Positions 45,661-58,418 are shown, counted from the first letter of the stretch. The stretch: 64,000 nt of DNA from Cladorrhinum sp. PSN259 (GCA_033725935.1 MU867105.1:62001-126000), one strand, 5' to 3'. Notes: a model not told the origin generated them from the letters alone. Numbers and translations are program-made.

Positions 45661-48600
45661 TTAATCACTCTCGTACCCACCATCACCATACGGATTCCAC
45701 TCCTGGCCGGGGTAACTAGTCGCGCTCATGACAACCCTCTCCTCCCCCGTCTTCGCGCTCTGCTCGGCAAGCATGTCGTCGTCAAAGACGGGAATCTTCT
45801 CCTCCATCACCAACCTCTCCTCTTTGGCCTTTTCTTCCTCCGCCTTCTTCTTTGCCCTCTCAAAGATGGCAATGTTTTCCTTGGCCACCGTCGTGCCGTT
45901 CTGCGTCGTCTTGTTTGATGGCGAGGCCGGCTTGAGGGTGGCCACGGTGGCCGATGCGATGATGGGCGATTCGAGGTCTGAATCGTCCGAGTCTACGTCC
46001 GAAGTGGTGGCTGATGTTGCTTGGAGGGGTGGTAAGAGCGGACGAGAGGATTGTTGAGGTTGGGATTGCTGGGGTTGAGGCTCGGATTGAGAAGGAGGAG
46101 GAGGAGCAGAAGGGGTGGTGTTATCTTCAGAGACGATTATTGAGTGCGGGGTTGGCTCATGAGGGGACTGGGATGGTTGAGGTTGCTGTTGGCGAGTAGT
46201 AGTAGAAGCAAATTGGGAGTTGCGAGGAGTTGCGTCGTAGATGTTGTCTTCTGGAACACCTTGTGGGTTTGCGTTTGTCGGGGTCTGAAGGTGAGATGAA
46301 GCAGCCGGGGAGGTTGGGTTATGCATGGTTGTTGCGGTGGATGGCTCTGGGCTGACTGTTCTTGTTGACGAGTCTTGAGGGGCAATGATGTGAATGGGAC
46401 TCGATGCCGCTCTTGCTCCTGCGTTTAGTGGTGGTTGTCCCTGTCTAAGTGGCGAGGTGGGTGAGCGAGGGCCAGCCTGGTAGGCCTGCTGCACTTCGGG
46501 GGAGGCAGCACGCTGTTGTTGGAGATAACGTTGCTGAGATGGCAGTGAGGCGAGCCCATTGCCAGCGGAGAATTGGCGTTGATGAACGGCGAACGCGCCT
46601 GGTGTCAAATTCGACTCCACGGCACCATAAGAACGGGCAGGCGGGGATCTGGGCTGCTGGAACTGAGGAGCAGGCGGAGATGGAAGAGTGTCACTATCCT
46701 GGCTATAGAATCGTGTGGGTTCGGGTCGGGTCTGGGGCGGCCGAGGCTGTGACTGAGCTTGAGTAGGTGGCGAGACTTGAGGAGTCGGCGCCTGAGGAGG
46801 AGACACGGTTGGGGAAGGTCCTTGGGGTACAGGAGTTGGCGTGGAGGATTGAGGGGAGACATCAGCTCCCCTTGAAATTGCGGCCACCGGGCCTGGCTGT
46901 GCTGACTCCTGTTTCCGTTGTTCCTGTTGCCGTTGCTCCTGTTGCCGTTGCTCCTGTTGCCATTGCTCCTGTTGCCGTTGCTCCTGTTGCCGTTGCTCCT
47001 GTTGCCGTTGCTCCTGTTGCCGTTGCTCCTGTTGCCGTTGCTGCTGCTGCTGCTGCTGCTGATGTTGTTGTTGCTGCTGCTGATGTTGTTGTTGCTGCTG
47101 CTGCTGCTGCTGACGACTATTCTGTGGCTGCCCCATCTGCGGTTGACCAAGCTGAGGAGGATTAACCGGTTGATACAGCGGTTGCTGTTGTTGGATAACT
47201 GCAGGAGGCGTTATATGGCTCACCGGGTCCTCTTCTATTGACAGTGGAGGGATTTGAGGAGGAGACGAGGAAGCAGCTTTTTGCTGAGGTGGCGAAGCCT
47301 GCTGGGGACCAGAGGCCTGGGTAGGCTGTTGATGAACCTGACCAGGAGGCGTAGCTTGGGATCGGGCAGCAGAAGAAGGTTCTCGCTGAATGCCAGGAGC
47401 TGTGCCAGACGTCGAGCTCACAGATGATCCAGAAATAGGACCTTGAGGACCCTGCGCTCCAGCAGGCTGGCCCCATCCTGTAGGTCGAGGTCCTGCTTGT
47501 CCAGAAGCCAACGACGGAGGAACAGATCCAGGAGCGAACTGAGGAGGATTAACAAACTGCCCTGCTCCAGCCGGCACGACATTTGGTGGCAAGTTTCCTG
47601 GAGGAGCTGGTCCAACATAGAATCCAGTCGGACCGGGAACAAGGCGTCCTTCGGCGTGCACAAAATTGTACGACTGGGGAATGGGCACACTTTCGTACTT
47701 TGGTTCTTCCGATGGCCCCGGACGAGGCACCTGCTGCTGTTGAAAAGGCGACATCTGTTGACCAGGTTGCTGTTGGAACGGCGACATCTGTTGACCAGGT
47801 TGCTGTTGCGCTGCAGACTGGGGAACAGGAGCTCCTCCTTGGGCCGGCTTGTATGCCTGGATTGGTCCTTGCTGAGGCTGCCTCGGCGGTTGCTGTTGCC
47901 CGCCCGGCCCTTGAGGTCCAAACTGTGGCGGTCGCTGAGAGTATGGTTGCTGCTGCATGGGAGGCGTCTGGTTTTGCAACGCCTGGATGCGGGTGGGTGT
48001 AGCAATAGGTTGCGAATCCGACTGTTTGCCTGTTTTACCCCTGAAAGCGTTCAAAAAGGACTTGGCTGCCTTCTCTTTCTCGACCTTCTCGGTCACAACA
48101 ATCACAGGACCAGTCTTGGTGCCCTTGAACAGCTTCGAAATCGTGCTTTGCTCCTTCTCCCGGTACTGGGGTTGAGGGGTGGCCATCTGGTTGCCATTCG
48201 GACGGCCATTGCCAGGACCAAGAGGCTGTCTGTTAGGTTGCGGACCTGTCTGAGCCGCCGCCCATGGCGGTTGTCCAGCGGCAGCATATGGCTGGGGAGG
48301 TACAGGCTGCCCCCCTTGTCCCGGTTGTTGGCTGGTGCCAGGCCGAATGCTGGACTGATAAGACTGCTGGCTCGGAGGGCGTAATATCGAACCGCCTCCA
48401 GGCTGAAGTCCCTGGGATGGGGTAGCAGCGGATGGCGTATCAACACTTGGAGAAGTGGCAGAGATAGACTGTCTAGAGGGTGCTCTGCTATCTAGCAAGT
48501 CTTGAGATTGAGCGCCGATTGGCGTTTGTGATGGGGTTGGACCCGAGTAGCCTCCTCCCTGTTCACCCTCAGCCCCCAGCGGACGCGGAAACTGGGACAG

Positions 48601-49489
48601 CGGTGCATTTGGCTGGGGATGAATGCCGCCAGAGCCATTTGGACCCGGTTGATTACCGTTAGGCCCATCATAAGACTGGAGGGGCTTCCGGACAACTGGC
48701 ACTTGGCCAGGAGGTGTGGGGGTGACACCAGGATATCGAGAAGCCGAAGCCTGCGAGAAGGCCTGACCAGGTCCTGGTTCTGGGACGGCTACATCCTGTC
48801 TCAAACTGAGAGGGGATGCGTTATCGAGGCGAGATACGGCAGCTTGGCTGAGCGGTTGGGACTTTTGGGAAACAGGTGATTCTCCCGGGGTAGGACCAAA
48901 GAGCCTGGTTTGGTTTTGCTGGGCGGCAGCCGCTTCGTCATCAGCTCGTTGTAAGAAGGGGGTTGATGCAAGCTGTCGATCTGGGGTTGATAGCTCCTCA
49001 TTCTGGCCCTTCTGGAACGATAGTTGACTGTGCTGTGGAAGCGGCGGCAACCTAGGCTGCACAGGTGACGGGCCTTGGGATTCCTGCACTGGTGAGAGAT
49101 TACCAAAAGGTTGACGCTTGCCCCCTTCAGTCTGCTGGGGTTCACGCTGCTCATGGCTACTCTGAGTTGCAGTCCGCATGAGCTGCGATGGTTGTACGAG
49201 CTGGCCTGGGTGAGGATCTTGCTCGCCATTCGAAGTGGTAGGTCTGCCATCAGGACCAATAGCAGGCCGCATCCCATACTGCGGCTGACCTTGACCAGCA
49301 GGGAACGAGTTCTGCTGCATCTGGCTGGGCAGAGGTTGCTGCCCATATGCATTGTACTGTTGACCAGATGGAGGGGTGTTGTCTTTGTGCTTGGGATCAA
49401 CCACGTTCCTCAAAAATCCAAGCACACCACCGCCCGAGGCTTTCCGACCACCTTGATCCCCAAATCCACCCTGTTGCTGTTGCTGCTGT

Positions 49490-49543
<54 letters not shown>

Positions 49544-51813
49544 GGTTGCTGTTGGAAGTGCGACTGCTGTTGAGATGGCAGTGGAAGTTGGTGGCTTTGA
49601 GGTGGTGGTAGACCGTGCCCAGGCTGCCTTAGGCCGGTGACTGGCCGCTCCTGGGCATTGGGAGGCTGCCCGGGCGCATTGAACTGGCCAGATTGCAATG
49701 GCTGACCTGGTTGTGGTCCAGCTTGGTTTGGTGGAGACTGCCCAGGAGGAGAGGTCTGAGAGGGTTGTCGAAGTCCTTGAGCGGGCCCCTGGGGACCTTG
49801 CGATCCCTGGGGCTGACCCTGGAACTGCCCTTGGAACTGTCCTTGACCTTGAGCTGGCGGTCCCTGTGGCTGCTGCAGTTGAGGCTGTGTCTGGAACTGA
49901 CCTTGAGGTTGAGGCTGCCCTTGGACCTGCCCAGCAAATCGTCCCTGTGGTTGGCCCTGAAATTGTTGTTCCTGTGCTCCCTGGGGCAGCATTTGCCCTT
50001 GCCCCTGAAATTGGCCCTGGAACGGTTTTGGAGGCTGTCCCTGGGCGAAAGTTGAAAATTGACCCTGCGGCTGGGGCGATGTCTTGGCTGAGAAGGCCGA
50101 GCCAGGCTCCTTTTTGTTATCAGACCGGTGGAAGACGTTCTTCAAAGCAGAGAACCGTTTTTTTGGCCCGCCGCCAATGCTTTGCATCTCGGTCGCATTG
50201 GTCGACGTGGATGTCCTCGACATGTCGGGTTTGATGGATTGCATTGACTGCGACCCAGAGGGAGTTGCTCCGATACCGAAAAATGTTGTCAGCTTTCTCC
50301 CCGGAGGCGCGAACTGGGAGGGAGGTGGAGGCCCGACACGTTCGCCAAGGGGAGTAGAAGACCCATGGGCAATCATGCTGTCGCCGTCGCCGCTTCTGCC
50401 CCCAAACAGGTGATTGCGGCGCTTCTGAGCACCCATCTCTTCGGTCAGTACGGACGATTCGGAAACGGCATCGCTAGTGGCACCCTGAAATCGCGAAGAG
50501 AGATCAGTGTCGCGACGCTCTATCGGGCCGCTGCCCGCCAGTCTATCCTTGAGCCCTGTGAACACACCCGAGTTGCGCTTAATCAGCCCGTCCTCCCCAA
50601 CCTTGATTCCGATGCTGGCTGGCGGCTGATCTTCCTTCTGAGCCTGTCCTCGAGATTCGGCTTCCCCGTTGACGCCAAAACTCACTGGGCTGTGGTGAAT
50701 TGATGGCAAGGCAGGAAGAGCCTGGGTGGGCGGAGGAGTCGTCGCCGGCAAGTCGGTACGGGTTGGCAGCCCACCTGAAGGATGCCGTTGAGCAAAGGCA
50801 GGATGTTGGAGGGATTGCTGTTGACCTTGCTGCCCTTGCTGACCCTGCTGAACATGCTGAGACGGCAATGCATTCTGGGGGGACCTCTGTCGCTCAGGTG
50901 AGTAGTCGCCGGGACGGGTGTCGCCAGTCTCCTTGTCGTATCCATAGAAGGGCTGCTGCTGTGACGAAGCGTTGCTTGGGGATGAACGGTGACGGCTCGT
51001 GGGCTGCAGAGGCTCCGACAGGTGTGACTCTTGCAAATTCCACCCTCCTTGGGGTTGGAATCTTTGAAGAAGATTGTTTGGCAGCAAATGTGGAGGGACT
51101 CCTCGCTGTTGTTGTTGTTGTTGCTGTTGTTGCTGTTGAGGGCCCTGAGAACCCTGAGGACCCTGAGGACCCTGCGGACCCGCACCGTTGACGGCCGGTG
51201 GACTCGTTCGTGGCGCCATCTGGGAACTTCCTTGTCCGGGCAATTGCCATTTTGCTTGCTGTCCCTGGGCCTGCTGGGTTGAAGCCGGAGCTTGCACAAC
51301 TCCTGGTGCGCCCTGCGTTGGTCGATAGACGCTTTGCACTGCACCCTGCTGGCCGAATTGACCTCCGGGCTGTTGTTGGCGCATGAATTGGCCCATTTGC
51401 GACGATGCGCCTGCTTGCTGCAATTGCTGATTGTGATTAGGATTATTGTTACTGCTGCTGTTCCCGTCGCTTGGCATAAACTGTTCTGCTGTCAGACCGA
51501 GAGAGGAGCTGAAAGTCGAAGCACGCCGGATCTCTGGGAGACCAATGAAGGAACCCGATCTGTGTGGTCCGTTCTGTCCACCGCCTTGTGGTTGCTGGTG
51601 TTGGTAGTGCTGCTGCTGCTGTTGTTGTTGATGATGTGGTTGTGAGTGTTGCTGCTGCAGGTGCTGCTGGATGTGTTGTTGTTGTTGTTGTGGCTGCTGC
51701 TGCTGTTGTGCTTGGAGGTACTGAGAGTGAGGGTGTTGATGCTGGTGATACCCTTGGGGGAAATTCCCGCCTGGCTGCGGCAGCGGCTTGTAGGCCGGAT
51801 TGTAGGCCGCCAT
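45661..51813 (-). CDS. 2050-residue Gln/Pro-rich disordered protein
   Basis: A single open frame from ATG 51813 (GGCCATGATC on the + strand) to stop at 45661. The protein is almost wholly low-complexity: Gln, Pro, Gly and Ser dominate, with pure Gln runs at about 49480-49545 and 47040-47110 and a five-residue minisatellite (RQQEQ) near 46915-47040. Three less repetitive islands look conserved: 'RRNHLFGGRSGDGDSM' with 'RKLTTFFGIGATPSGS' and 'KKRFSALKNVFHR'; 'KEQSTISKLFKGTKTGPVIVV' with 'KAAKSFLNAFRGKTGK'; and 'ENIAIFERAKKKAEEEKAKEE' near the C-terminus. The second island looks amphipathic and basic, as for membrane or lipid contact. No enzyme domain is seen. Such proteins often form condensates or scaffold actin or RNA complexes; the function here is unknown. 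Confidence 0.75.
46915..47040 (+). repeat. 15-nt minisatellite encoding RQQEQ repeats
   Basis: About eight tandem copies of a 15-nt unit (plus-strand CGTTGCTCCTGTTGC), with one copy varying to CATTGCTCCTGTTGC (Trp instead of Arg) and the last ones merging into Gln codons. The unit is in frame with the disordered protein on the minus strand, so expansion would add five residues each time. Confidence 0.9.
49470..49550 (+). repeat. CTG/TTG (polyglutamine on minus) tract
   Basis: About 27 consecutive Gln codons on the minus strand, mostly CAG (CTG on the + strand), in the middle of the giant Gln/Pro-rich protein. Confidence 0.85.
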
Positions 51814-53625
51814 GATCGGGAGCGGTCGATGAATGTCTGCTTGGGGTTGCGAAAAAGAAATAAATGGCTCGAATCAAACGGGATGCAGGCTGGTGCAGGC
51901 GCAGATGCTGTGTGGCTGCTACGTTATATGCCTGTGCTACTGGAAATCACTCCGTCGTCGTCGCCGAGGTCGTAGTACCACCGGGACGCGGCCGTGGTTA
52001 TGGTCAGGTCAGCGTCTGTGGAGCGATTTAAGGCCAATGCATTGTCTGCGGCCGAAGGAGGGACACTCGATAGCGTCTAAAAAGACACCGCCCTCTTGCA
52101 CGTCTTTCTAAACCGGGAGGTTGGTGGTGATGGGCTGCCACCCCGGGCTGAACTCCGCTTTGATGTGCGGTGGGACCCGACAGAGTGGTTTTTGTGTAAA
52201 TTACAACCGTAGTGTCCTGTTCCTGGGCTGTTTGTCAAGCAACGAGGATCGCAAGAGGGAATAAAAGTGAGGAGAATATCCGTAGGTAAGCTTCACCACA
52301 GCTTTCACAGTCGCAACGCGGCTTGTCTCTTGCGCGGTAAGGCTAAATTCGCCAGTAATGCCTACTATGTTGGGGTAGCTGTGGGGGTGGGGTCTAAAGT
52401 CGGGTGGTGCAGGGCGACGAGGTGGATGGAGATGAGGAGGAGGGTGTGTGTGTGATCGAGACCTTCCGCGAAGAAATGGGAAAAGAAATTGGATGAGGGA
52501 AAACGCGCCTTGAAGATTTTTTTTTGAAGACGGCGAAAGCCTCGTCCAAAAATGCACTTGCTACAAGGTGTTGAAATTGCTGGTGAGCAGGGTCCTTGTC
52601 AACATAGCACACAGCGCCGTTCTCTTTCAGCCCCCGCTGACAGGGGAGCAGCTCCTCTCACGGTGGAGGAGCAAAGAGTGGCAGCCTGATCTTGCTTCCA
52701 GAGCCGAGATTTTGGGAACCAACCACGGCCGAGAGCAAGCTACAATCTAGTTGTTTGCTACAGTACATATGTACAGTACAATATTGCTGTGGCTGCTGCT
52801 GCTGCTGCTGCTCCTCCTACCGTCGCTGGTGATGGTGAAGGTGATGGTGATGGTGAAGGTGATGGTGATGGTGAAGGTGATGGCGATGATGCGGTTCAAT
52901 GTTATCCATTGCATGTCTTATGAGTCTACCAGGATATGAAACCCCAAACTGGGCATATCTCGATCATGGCCCTGAAGAAATCACAGAATGGATCGACAAA
53001 CGACAACGGTGCTGACGGGTATCCATCCAATGGGCAAGCCCGTTTCATCGTCCTGTCATCAAAGCTGATTTGGTAGCGGCAAACACAGAAACGGGAATGG
53101 TGGACGGTGCTTAATTTTGGGGACCACTGGGCTGAGAGCGTTGCTCTGGGCATGGATCGCCGGCCGGGGTTGTTTCTCGAACTATCAGCCCCTAATTCGG
53201 TCCGCGCCGCAAATGGACGTCTGCTGAGTGAAGAGCCCCACGTCAAAGATCCCTCACCCAATTTCGACAATGTGTGTTGGCACGGTTGGGAAGCCGGACA
53301 AATTGGTCTTTTGTTTCTCAGACCAAATTTATTGCAAAAACTGCCAAATAAAAACATGCAAATGCCATTATGCTTCCCTCCCCCATGCCCATATATCTGA
53401 GAGTATTACCGAATCATCCTTCAATCCATCGGACAAACCTGGATTACAGAAAATGAAAATTAAAAACAATCCGCCAAGCACCAATCGAAACCAGACAGCC
53501 TCGCGTTATCTGGAAATCACCAAGAACATGAACTGTGCAACCTTGAATAATACCTGTCGCGGTTGTGTGTCTTGCTCATACCACCATCCCGCCTGTGCCC
53601 TTTTGGTAAGACAGAATGGCAAGAT
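51814..53625. other. Intergenic region with minisatellite
   Basis: 1.8 kb between two minus-strand genes. The right part likely holds the 3' end of the following gene and the left part the leader of the giant Gln-rich gene. It contains a CTG run (52790-52812) and an 18-nt minisatellite. No coding frame is supported. Confidence 0.45.
52828..52889 (+). repeat. 18-nt minisatellite (GGTGAT/GGTGAA)
   Basis: Roughly three copies of an 18-nt unit built of GGTGAT, GGTGAA and GGTGAT hexamers, ending with a degenerate copy (GGCGATGAT). It follows CTG repeats and lies about 1 kb upstream of the giant Gln-rich gene. Confidence 0.8.
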
Positions 53626-56600
53626 CTAGGAAAAGACCTTGTCACCAGTCGTGCGAAGCTTATTTCGTCCCTTGCTGAATAGCCCCTTTCCGGCTTTCCC
53701 TGCTGCCATCAGCAGCTCTTTGCTCTTGGTGCCAACTTGATTGACTTGGTTGCTACCGTGAAGATGGCCGAATCCGGTGCCATGTTGCTGGAGAGGTGGC
53801 ATTGGTATGTTTGCTGGGCTGAGATGGCCGACTTGTTGAAACTGGCCTGTCAGCGACTGCAGAGCCTCTCTAGAAGCCCCAAAACTAGAATTGTTATGCT
53901 CCGGGTGCATAGCTACCATAGTGGCAAGCCACTCCTCCAAGCCCGTATCGATCGCCGCGAACTGGAATCTGGCCTCATCAAATTGCGTACTCCTCTCTGT
54001 GGACGAGCCCATCTCCAGGATACTCCGGAAGGGGGTAATATTGACATGATACTTTGGTGACGGTGCGCGAGGAACCAGTGCCTTCGGCGTCAGCTGGTCA
54101 TCGGTTGATATCTGAGAAGGAGAGGCCCCAATCAAGGTGTCTGCAAGATCAGGAGGTTTCTGATGCTCCGATGCCACAGATATCGGAGACGGCGGTTCGA
54201 TTGGAGCATTGGTTGACCTGGCTGCAAGCGTGCTTGTCTGCGACACTTGATGTGAGATTCCTCCCGACGCAGGCGGAGTATCAGGCTTGGTTTCGGAGCT
54301 TGACACCAGACTGGGAGCTGAACCGTCCAAGTTTGGGATCGCCAATGCTGCAGTATTGGTTGGTGAGGACACTGAAGCTCCTTGGCCAATTTCTGAACTG
54401 ATCGATTTCTGTTCTCCTAGGCGCGGCGCCGCCGCCAACTGATTGACCATAGGATCCGGATCGCTAAACCCAGCCTCCCATGAAAATCGCCTACGATTAT
54501 CCCCTGGTTCCGGTGACGCGGCTGTCTGGAGTGTTGGCGTAGTATCATTTGAAGTGCTCGGCAAAGGACTTGTTAAAGTTGCTGGCTTTTCGACACTGGA
54601 AATGGGGCCGGCCGTTAGAGCACCACCCGAATACGCAGGCAGAGGGGATTCGGCATGTTCTTCGGTCTGCTTGCTTCCAGGCCTGGAACTGTCCACTCTT
54701 TCCTCGCCAGCCGCCCAGTAATCATCATAAACGTCGCCCAGGTAGCTGCTTTCCCCACCTGGCTCTTCTGCTCTTTCTTCTGCTGCAGCTTGATACGCAG
54801 ATGGCGTCGCTCCACTGATGTTGTCAAAGTTTTCAGAAGATTGTACAGGGCTTAAAGACTTGATAATCTCCTCGCTCAATACATCACTCTCCTTCAAAGG
54901 AGAGCTAGCCTCTGCGTCCAAGATTGCCTCAATCCCGTTGGAAGGGGGAGACAGAACAGACTGCACATTTGCGCTCACCTCTGGTGCGTCCCGTCGAGGG
55001 TTGAGAGGTGCTGTTGGTGTAATATCCCGGTTCTGGAGAGAAACGTTGATCGAATTTGGTGGAAATGGAAGTGTGTTTCCTGTATCCCTGGGTGACGCGC
55101 CCCTCTCCTTGGGGTTCTGGCCCTTGGGCATGTCGAGATCGTTATCGGTAGCTGAGCTTGAGTTCCTAAGCGGAGGGGGCGAGATGAGAGGTGGGGGTGT
55201 TGATGCTTGCTGTGTCGAAGTGCTTTCATTCGAATTACTGACTATGGCTGGACTTGGCTGCCGAGATCTATCCGCACCAGAAATTCCCGAAGATCCAGCA
55301 TCAGCATCGTTTGCAAGTGACTCTGCTTGTACAGGTGCGCCTTGCCAAGGAAGTAATTGCTCTCCCGGCGTGACGATGGTTTCCGTGACCCAACCTCCCG
55401 GTATTGACGGCCGAATTGGAATTTTGTTGTTTATGTTTGCGCTTGATGCTGGTTCCCGTCCTAGATCCTCGGCTGGCTGCTGGGTGGTCCAGCTATTGGT
55501 AGGCTGAGCTGCAGTTGAGCCGTCCTGCGGCCCAATGGCTTGTTCAGGTTGACCCAGTGGGGATCTAGAATCGATCGCGGTCGGACCTGCATTGGATTTT
55601 GAAAGATCGCTAGAAACATCGAATTCTTTGCTAGGCTCCGATTCCGTATTGACCGCTCGTGCCAAGACCGCGTTTTGTATCGTCGAGGGCGAATGGGTAG
55701 TGAAAGACATTTGCTCTTTGGGCCCGCCAGTTGGAGCCTTGGGGTGTTGTTTTTTGTTTGAGTCGTCTGAGACAATATCCGGAGAAAAGAGGTCCTCACC
55801 AAAACCTGACAGACGGGCGACAAGCGGCAGCTGAGGGCTTGAAGAGAAGCGGCGTAGCTCGACACCAGCTTGGGCCTGAGACTCATCCGGGTGTTGAAAG
55901 GGTTGCGGTGCCTGAATATTAGTCCCTGCAGAGGGCGAAAGCGGCGGACCTTGGGAAGGTTCATTCTTGGACTCCTCGATGCCATAGCTGTCAAGCAGCC
56001 CCTCGAGGCCATATTCGCCCCTTCTCTCTGGGACGGTAGCCAAACCAACGCCCAAACCTTTGTTCGTCTCGGCAACTTCTCCAAGGCTAGTACTGGCCCT
56101 TGATTCTGAATCAGATAATGTGTACCTTGCAGGTTCACCCGGCGCGTTGTCTAGGTCGCTAGCGAGATTGGTCACATTCGGCCTCTTCACCTCCAAAGAT
56201 CGTCTCTTTTCTTCCTCCAGCCTTTTGTAAATTTCTGCTGGTCGAACAAATGGCGACTTGGTTGGCGATGCCAGTGAGCCTCCCGGGCTCGCGTGGGAAT
56301 GTTGGGATTGTGATGGCAGCGACCCAAGCGACCCAGTACTCGATGTGGCCGTAACTAATCTGTGAGGTAGCTGGGAAGGCAAGAACGAAGAGGAGGAGGA
56401 CGATGGCAATGTCGCGGGTTGTCGTGGGCCCATGGGCTTCTGGGGCGGGGGTGGTTCTGGCTCATCCCACTCATCTTCGTCATCGTCACCCCACCCATCT
56501 CCATAGTTCTGAGGTTTGAAGTTGGCCCATTTCTGAGTCTTTTGGCGGCTAACATTGACTTTGTAGCGGTCGGCTCCCGATGACGTCGAAGGTACGGTGG

Positions 56601-56696
56601 GAGACCTGTTGATTCGGAGGGAATGGTTAGGATTATGGGCGCACAAGAGGGAAATGAGTCTGGGGTAGAGGGGGTAGGATGTTACTCTACTGACAT
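53626..56696 (-). CDS. Fungal disordered protein with WGDD motif
   Basis: Two exons, 56696-56686 (only 11 nt) and 56605-53626, encode 996 residues, joined by an 80-nt intron that splits a Glu codon. The start peptide is then 'MSVESPTVPSTSSGADRYKVNVSRQKTQKW', and the KVNVSR.KT.KW block recurs in ascomycete homologues of this type. Next is 'NYGDGWGDDDEDEWDEPEP', an acidic Trp-containing motif, then several hundred disordered residues (Ser/Pro/Gln). A C-terminal part (about 890-995) looks folded: 'RFQFAAIDTGLEEWLATMVAMHPEH' and an amphipathic basic tail 'ELLMAAGKAGKGLFSKGRNKLR'. No enzyme domain is recognised. It could be an actin-patch or SH3-partner type scaffold (Pro-rich segments), but this is a guess. 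Confidence 0.8.
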
Positions 56697-57934
56697 TGTG
56701 CTGTTTGCTGGAAGATAATTCCCGTAGGTACCTTCCATCGTGCGTGTTCGGTGGTCAGCAGCAAAAAAGCTGCAACCGCATCTGCCTTTATCTACCTAGG
56801 CTAGTAAAACAGCTGGTGCGGCGCAGAAGAAGAAAAAGCACCGCAATGGAAAAGTTGGTGGAGGGACAAGTTGGTCGGTACAAGGTTGGTCGGTACGAGA
56901 GCGGCAAAACACGGCGGGTGTGTATGACGGGTGGGCTTTTTGTTTCCAAGTTCGGGATCGACACAATCAGCAGAGCCGGGATTTATTAACAACAACAACA
57001 ACGACGACGACGTCAAGATAATAATAAAGAAAAGGAGCAAGCAGATGTCATTCCATCCAATGCTCCACGAGATCCGTCCAGGACTCGCAAGTCCCACTTG
57101 GGATCTCTGATTACTTGCAGGGATCAGGACTGCGGGTTGACGTTGTGGGGCAATGAACCAGCATCACCTGGCTTCCTCTCGAGTCCCCTACGACGAGGGG
57201 TTAAATTGGTTTGGGATTTCCGTCGGTATTGACGAAGGACAAGATACGCTGTAAAGAACGGCAACAACACGGCTGCATGTCAACTACATACATTTCTTTT
57301 GTCAAACGGTCTGCAGCAACCCTGGCTCATTCAGCCAATAACAAAACCATGGCACCGGGGAAGCACGGTGGCACGCGTCAAACGGCATTATGTACAGCGG
57401 TTGGCTTGCAGTTCCCAAGGCGGATCAATCCACAACTGTGTTCGCTGTTGAGGCTGTGCAGTCTTTATTTATTCTTTGGGAATGGATTCGAACATGGTGT
57501 TTCGATCTGATATTTATCAGAGCATGTTCAAGCCACGTCATCATGTGGCGGTTGTTATTCAGGGACAAAAGCCATGATCTTCAAATGTCGGTTCCTCGGC
57601 GCCTGTGTCAGGGGTTCGTATTTCACAGTACAGATTACACATGACTTCAAAAAGCCACCGTAATAACCTCTTGATGCGTGATTCTGTTACCTCGATCATG
57701 CTGTGCCACTGTATCGTATCTGAAGGCGTACGACATGCTTTCCCTTGTGACAGCTCCAGGTTGGACGGGATGCAGAAACAATTGAAAGCCCCCCCCCCCC
57801 CCGGTCTCGTCTTCCATCATCGAAAGCACAGTAAGCCAAATACAGTTCCCGTAGTTGGGAACACTGTGACCTGGATGGGGTGCAGTGGGACCCACAGAAC
57901 CTATCGAAACTAAAACCCCTGGGGGAACCACGCG

Positions 57935-58009
57935 GTCTTGGAAATAACTTGGGACACTAACAATTGTGGCTGTCAAGCGAAGTGTCCCAACCTGAGTTAT
58001 TTCCAAGAC
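57935..58009. repeat. Long imperfect hairpin
   Basis: Left arm 57935-57958 (starting GTCTTGGAAATAACT) is the reverse complement of right arm 57981-58009 over 24 bases, apart from a 5-base ACCTG insertion in the right arm. The loop is 22 bases. It lies in noncoding DNA and is not a terminal repeat of a recognisable element. Confidence 0.85.
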
Positions 58010-58402
58010 CACGTAGGAACCACGTTTCCCACAATCCGAGGGCGGGCCTGGTTGGAACCACTTTCTGCAATCATCACGAACCCTTCTCGACACAAAAGCG
58101 GAGTTGATCCCGACTTCGACCCTTCTCTGAGACTGACTTGCGAAAGCTCTTATCTACTTTTTACGTAGATAACCGGCGTTAGATAAATGCTGCCGCTGGT
58201 TTTGACAGGCATGACCTGATAATAGTGGTTTGGGGTTAAAAAAAAAATCTTCTTTTTTTCTTTTTTTTGGGCTTGTTGAGAGCTCTGATATGATGACTTG
58301 AGAATGCCTGGGATGACGAGGTGGACAAGCGGTTTCTGGATGATGTCCTGCTCCCGAGCCGGAAACAATTATCCACCTATAGAAACGCAAAACACCTGAA
58401 CT

Positions 58403-58418
58403 GCCCCTGACAAGAGGG
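58403..58418. promoter_or_regulatory. STRE-like element pair (CCCCT / AGGGG)
   Basis: CCCCT at 58403-58407 and AGGGG at 58414-58418 form an inverted pair about 440 bases upstream of the glycerol dehydrogenase start. This core is the stress-response element bound by Msn2/4-type and related zinc fingers. Short motifs occur by chance, so function is unproven. Confidence 0.35.

Noticed and set aside
46915..47110. CRISPR-like tandem array
   Set aside because: The units are contiguous with no spacers and lie inside a eukaryotic coding frame; this is a coding minisatellite.
47443..48384. 313-codon + strand frame opposite the Gln-rich protein
   Set aside because: Antisense reading of CAG/CCN-rich DNA gives Leu/Arg-rich nonsense with no domain.
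54818..55507. 229-codon + strand frame opposite the disordered protein
   Set aside because: Shadow of the minus-strand coding exon, with no motif.
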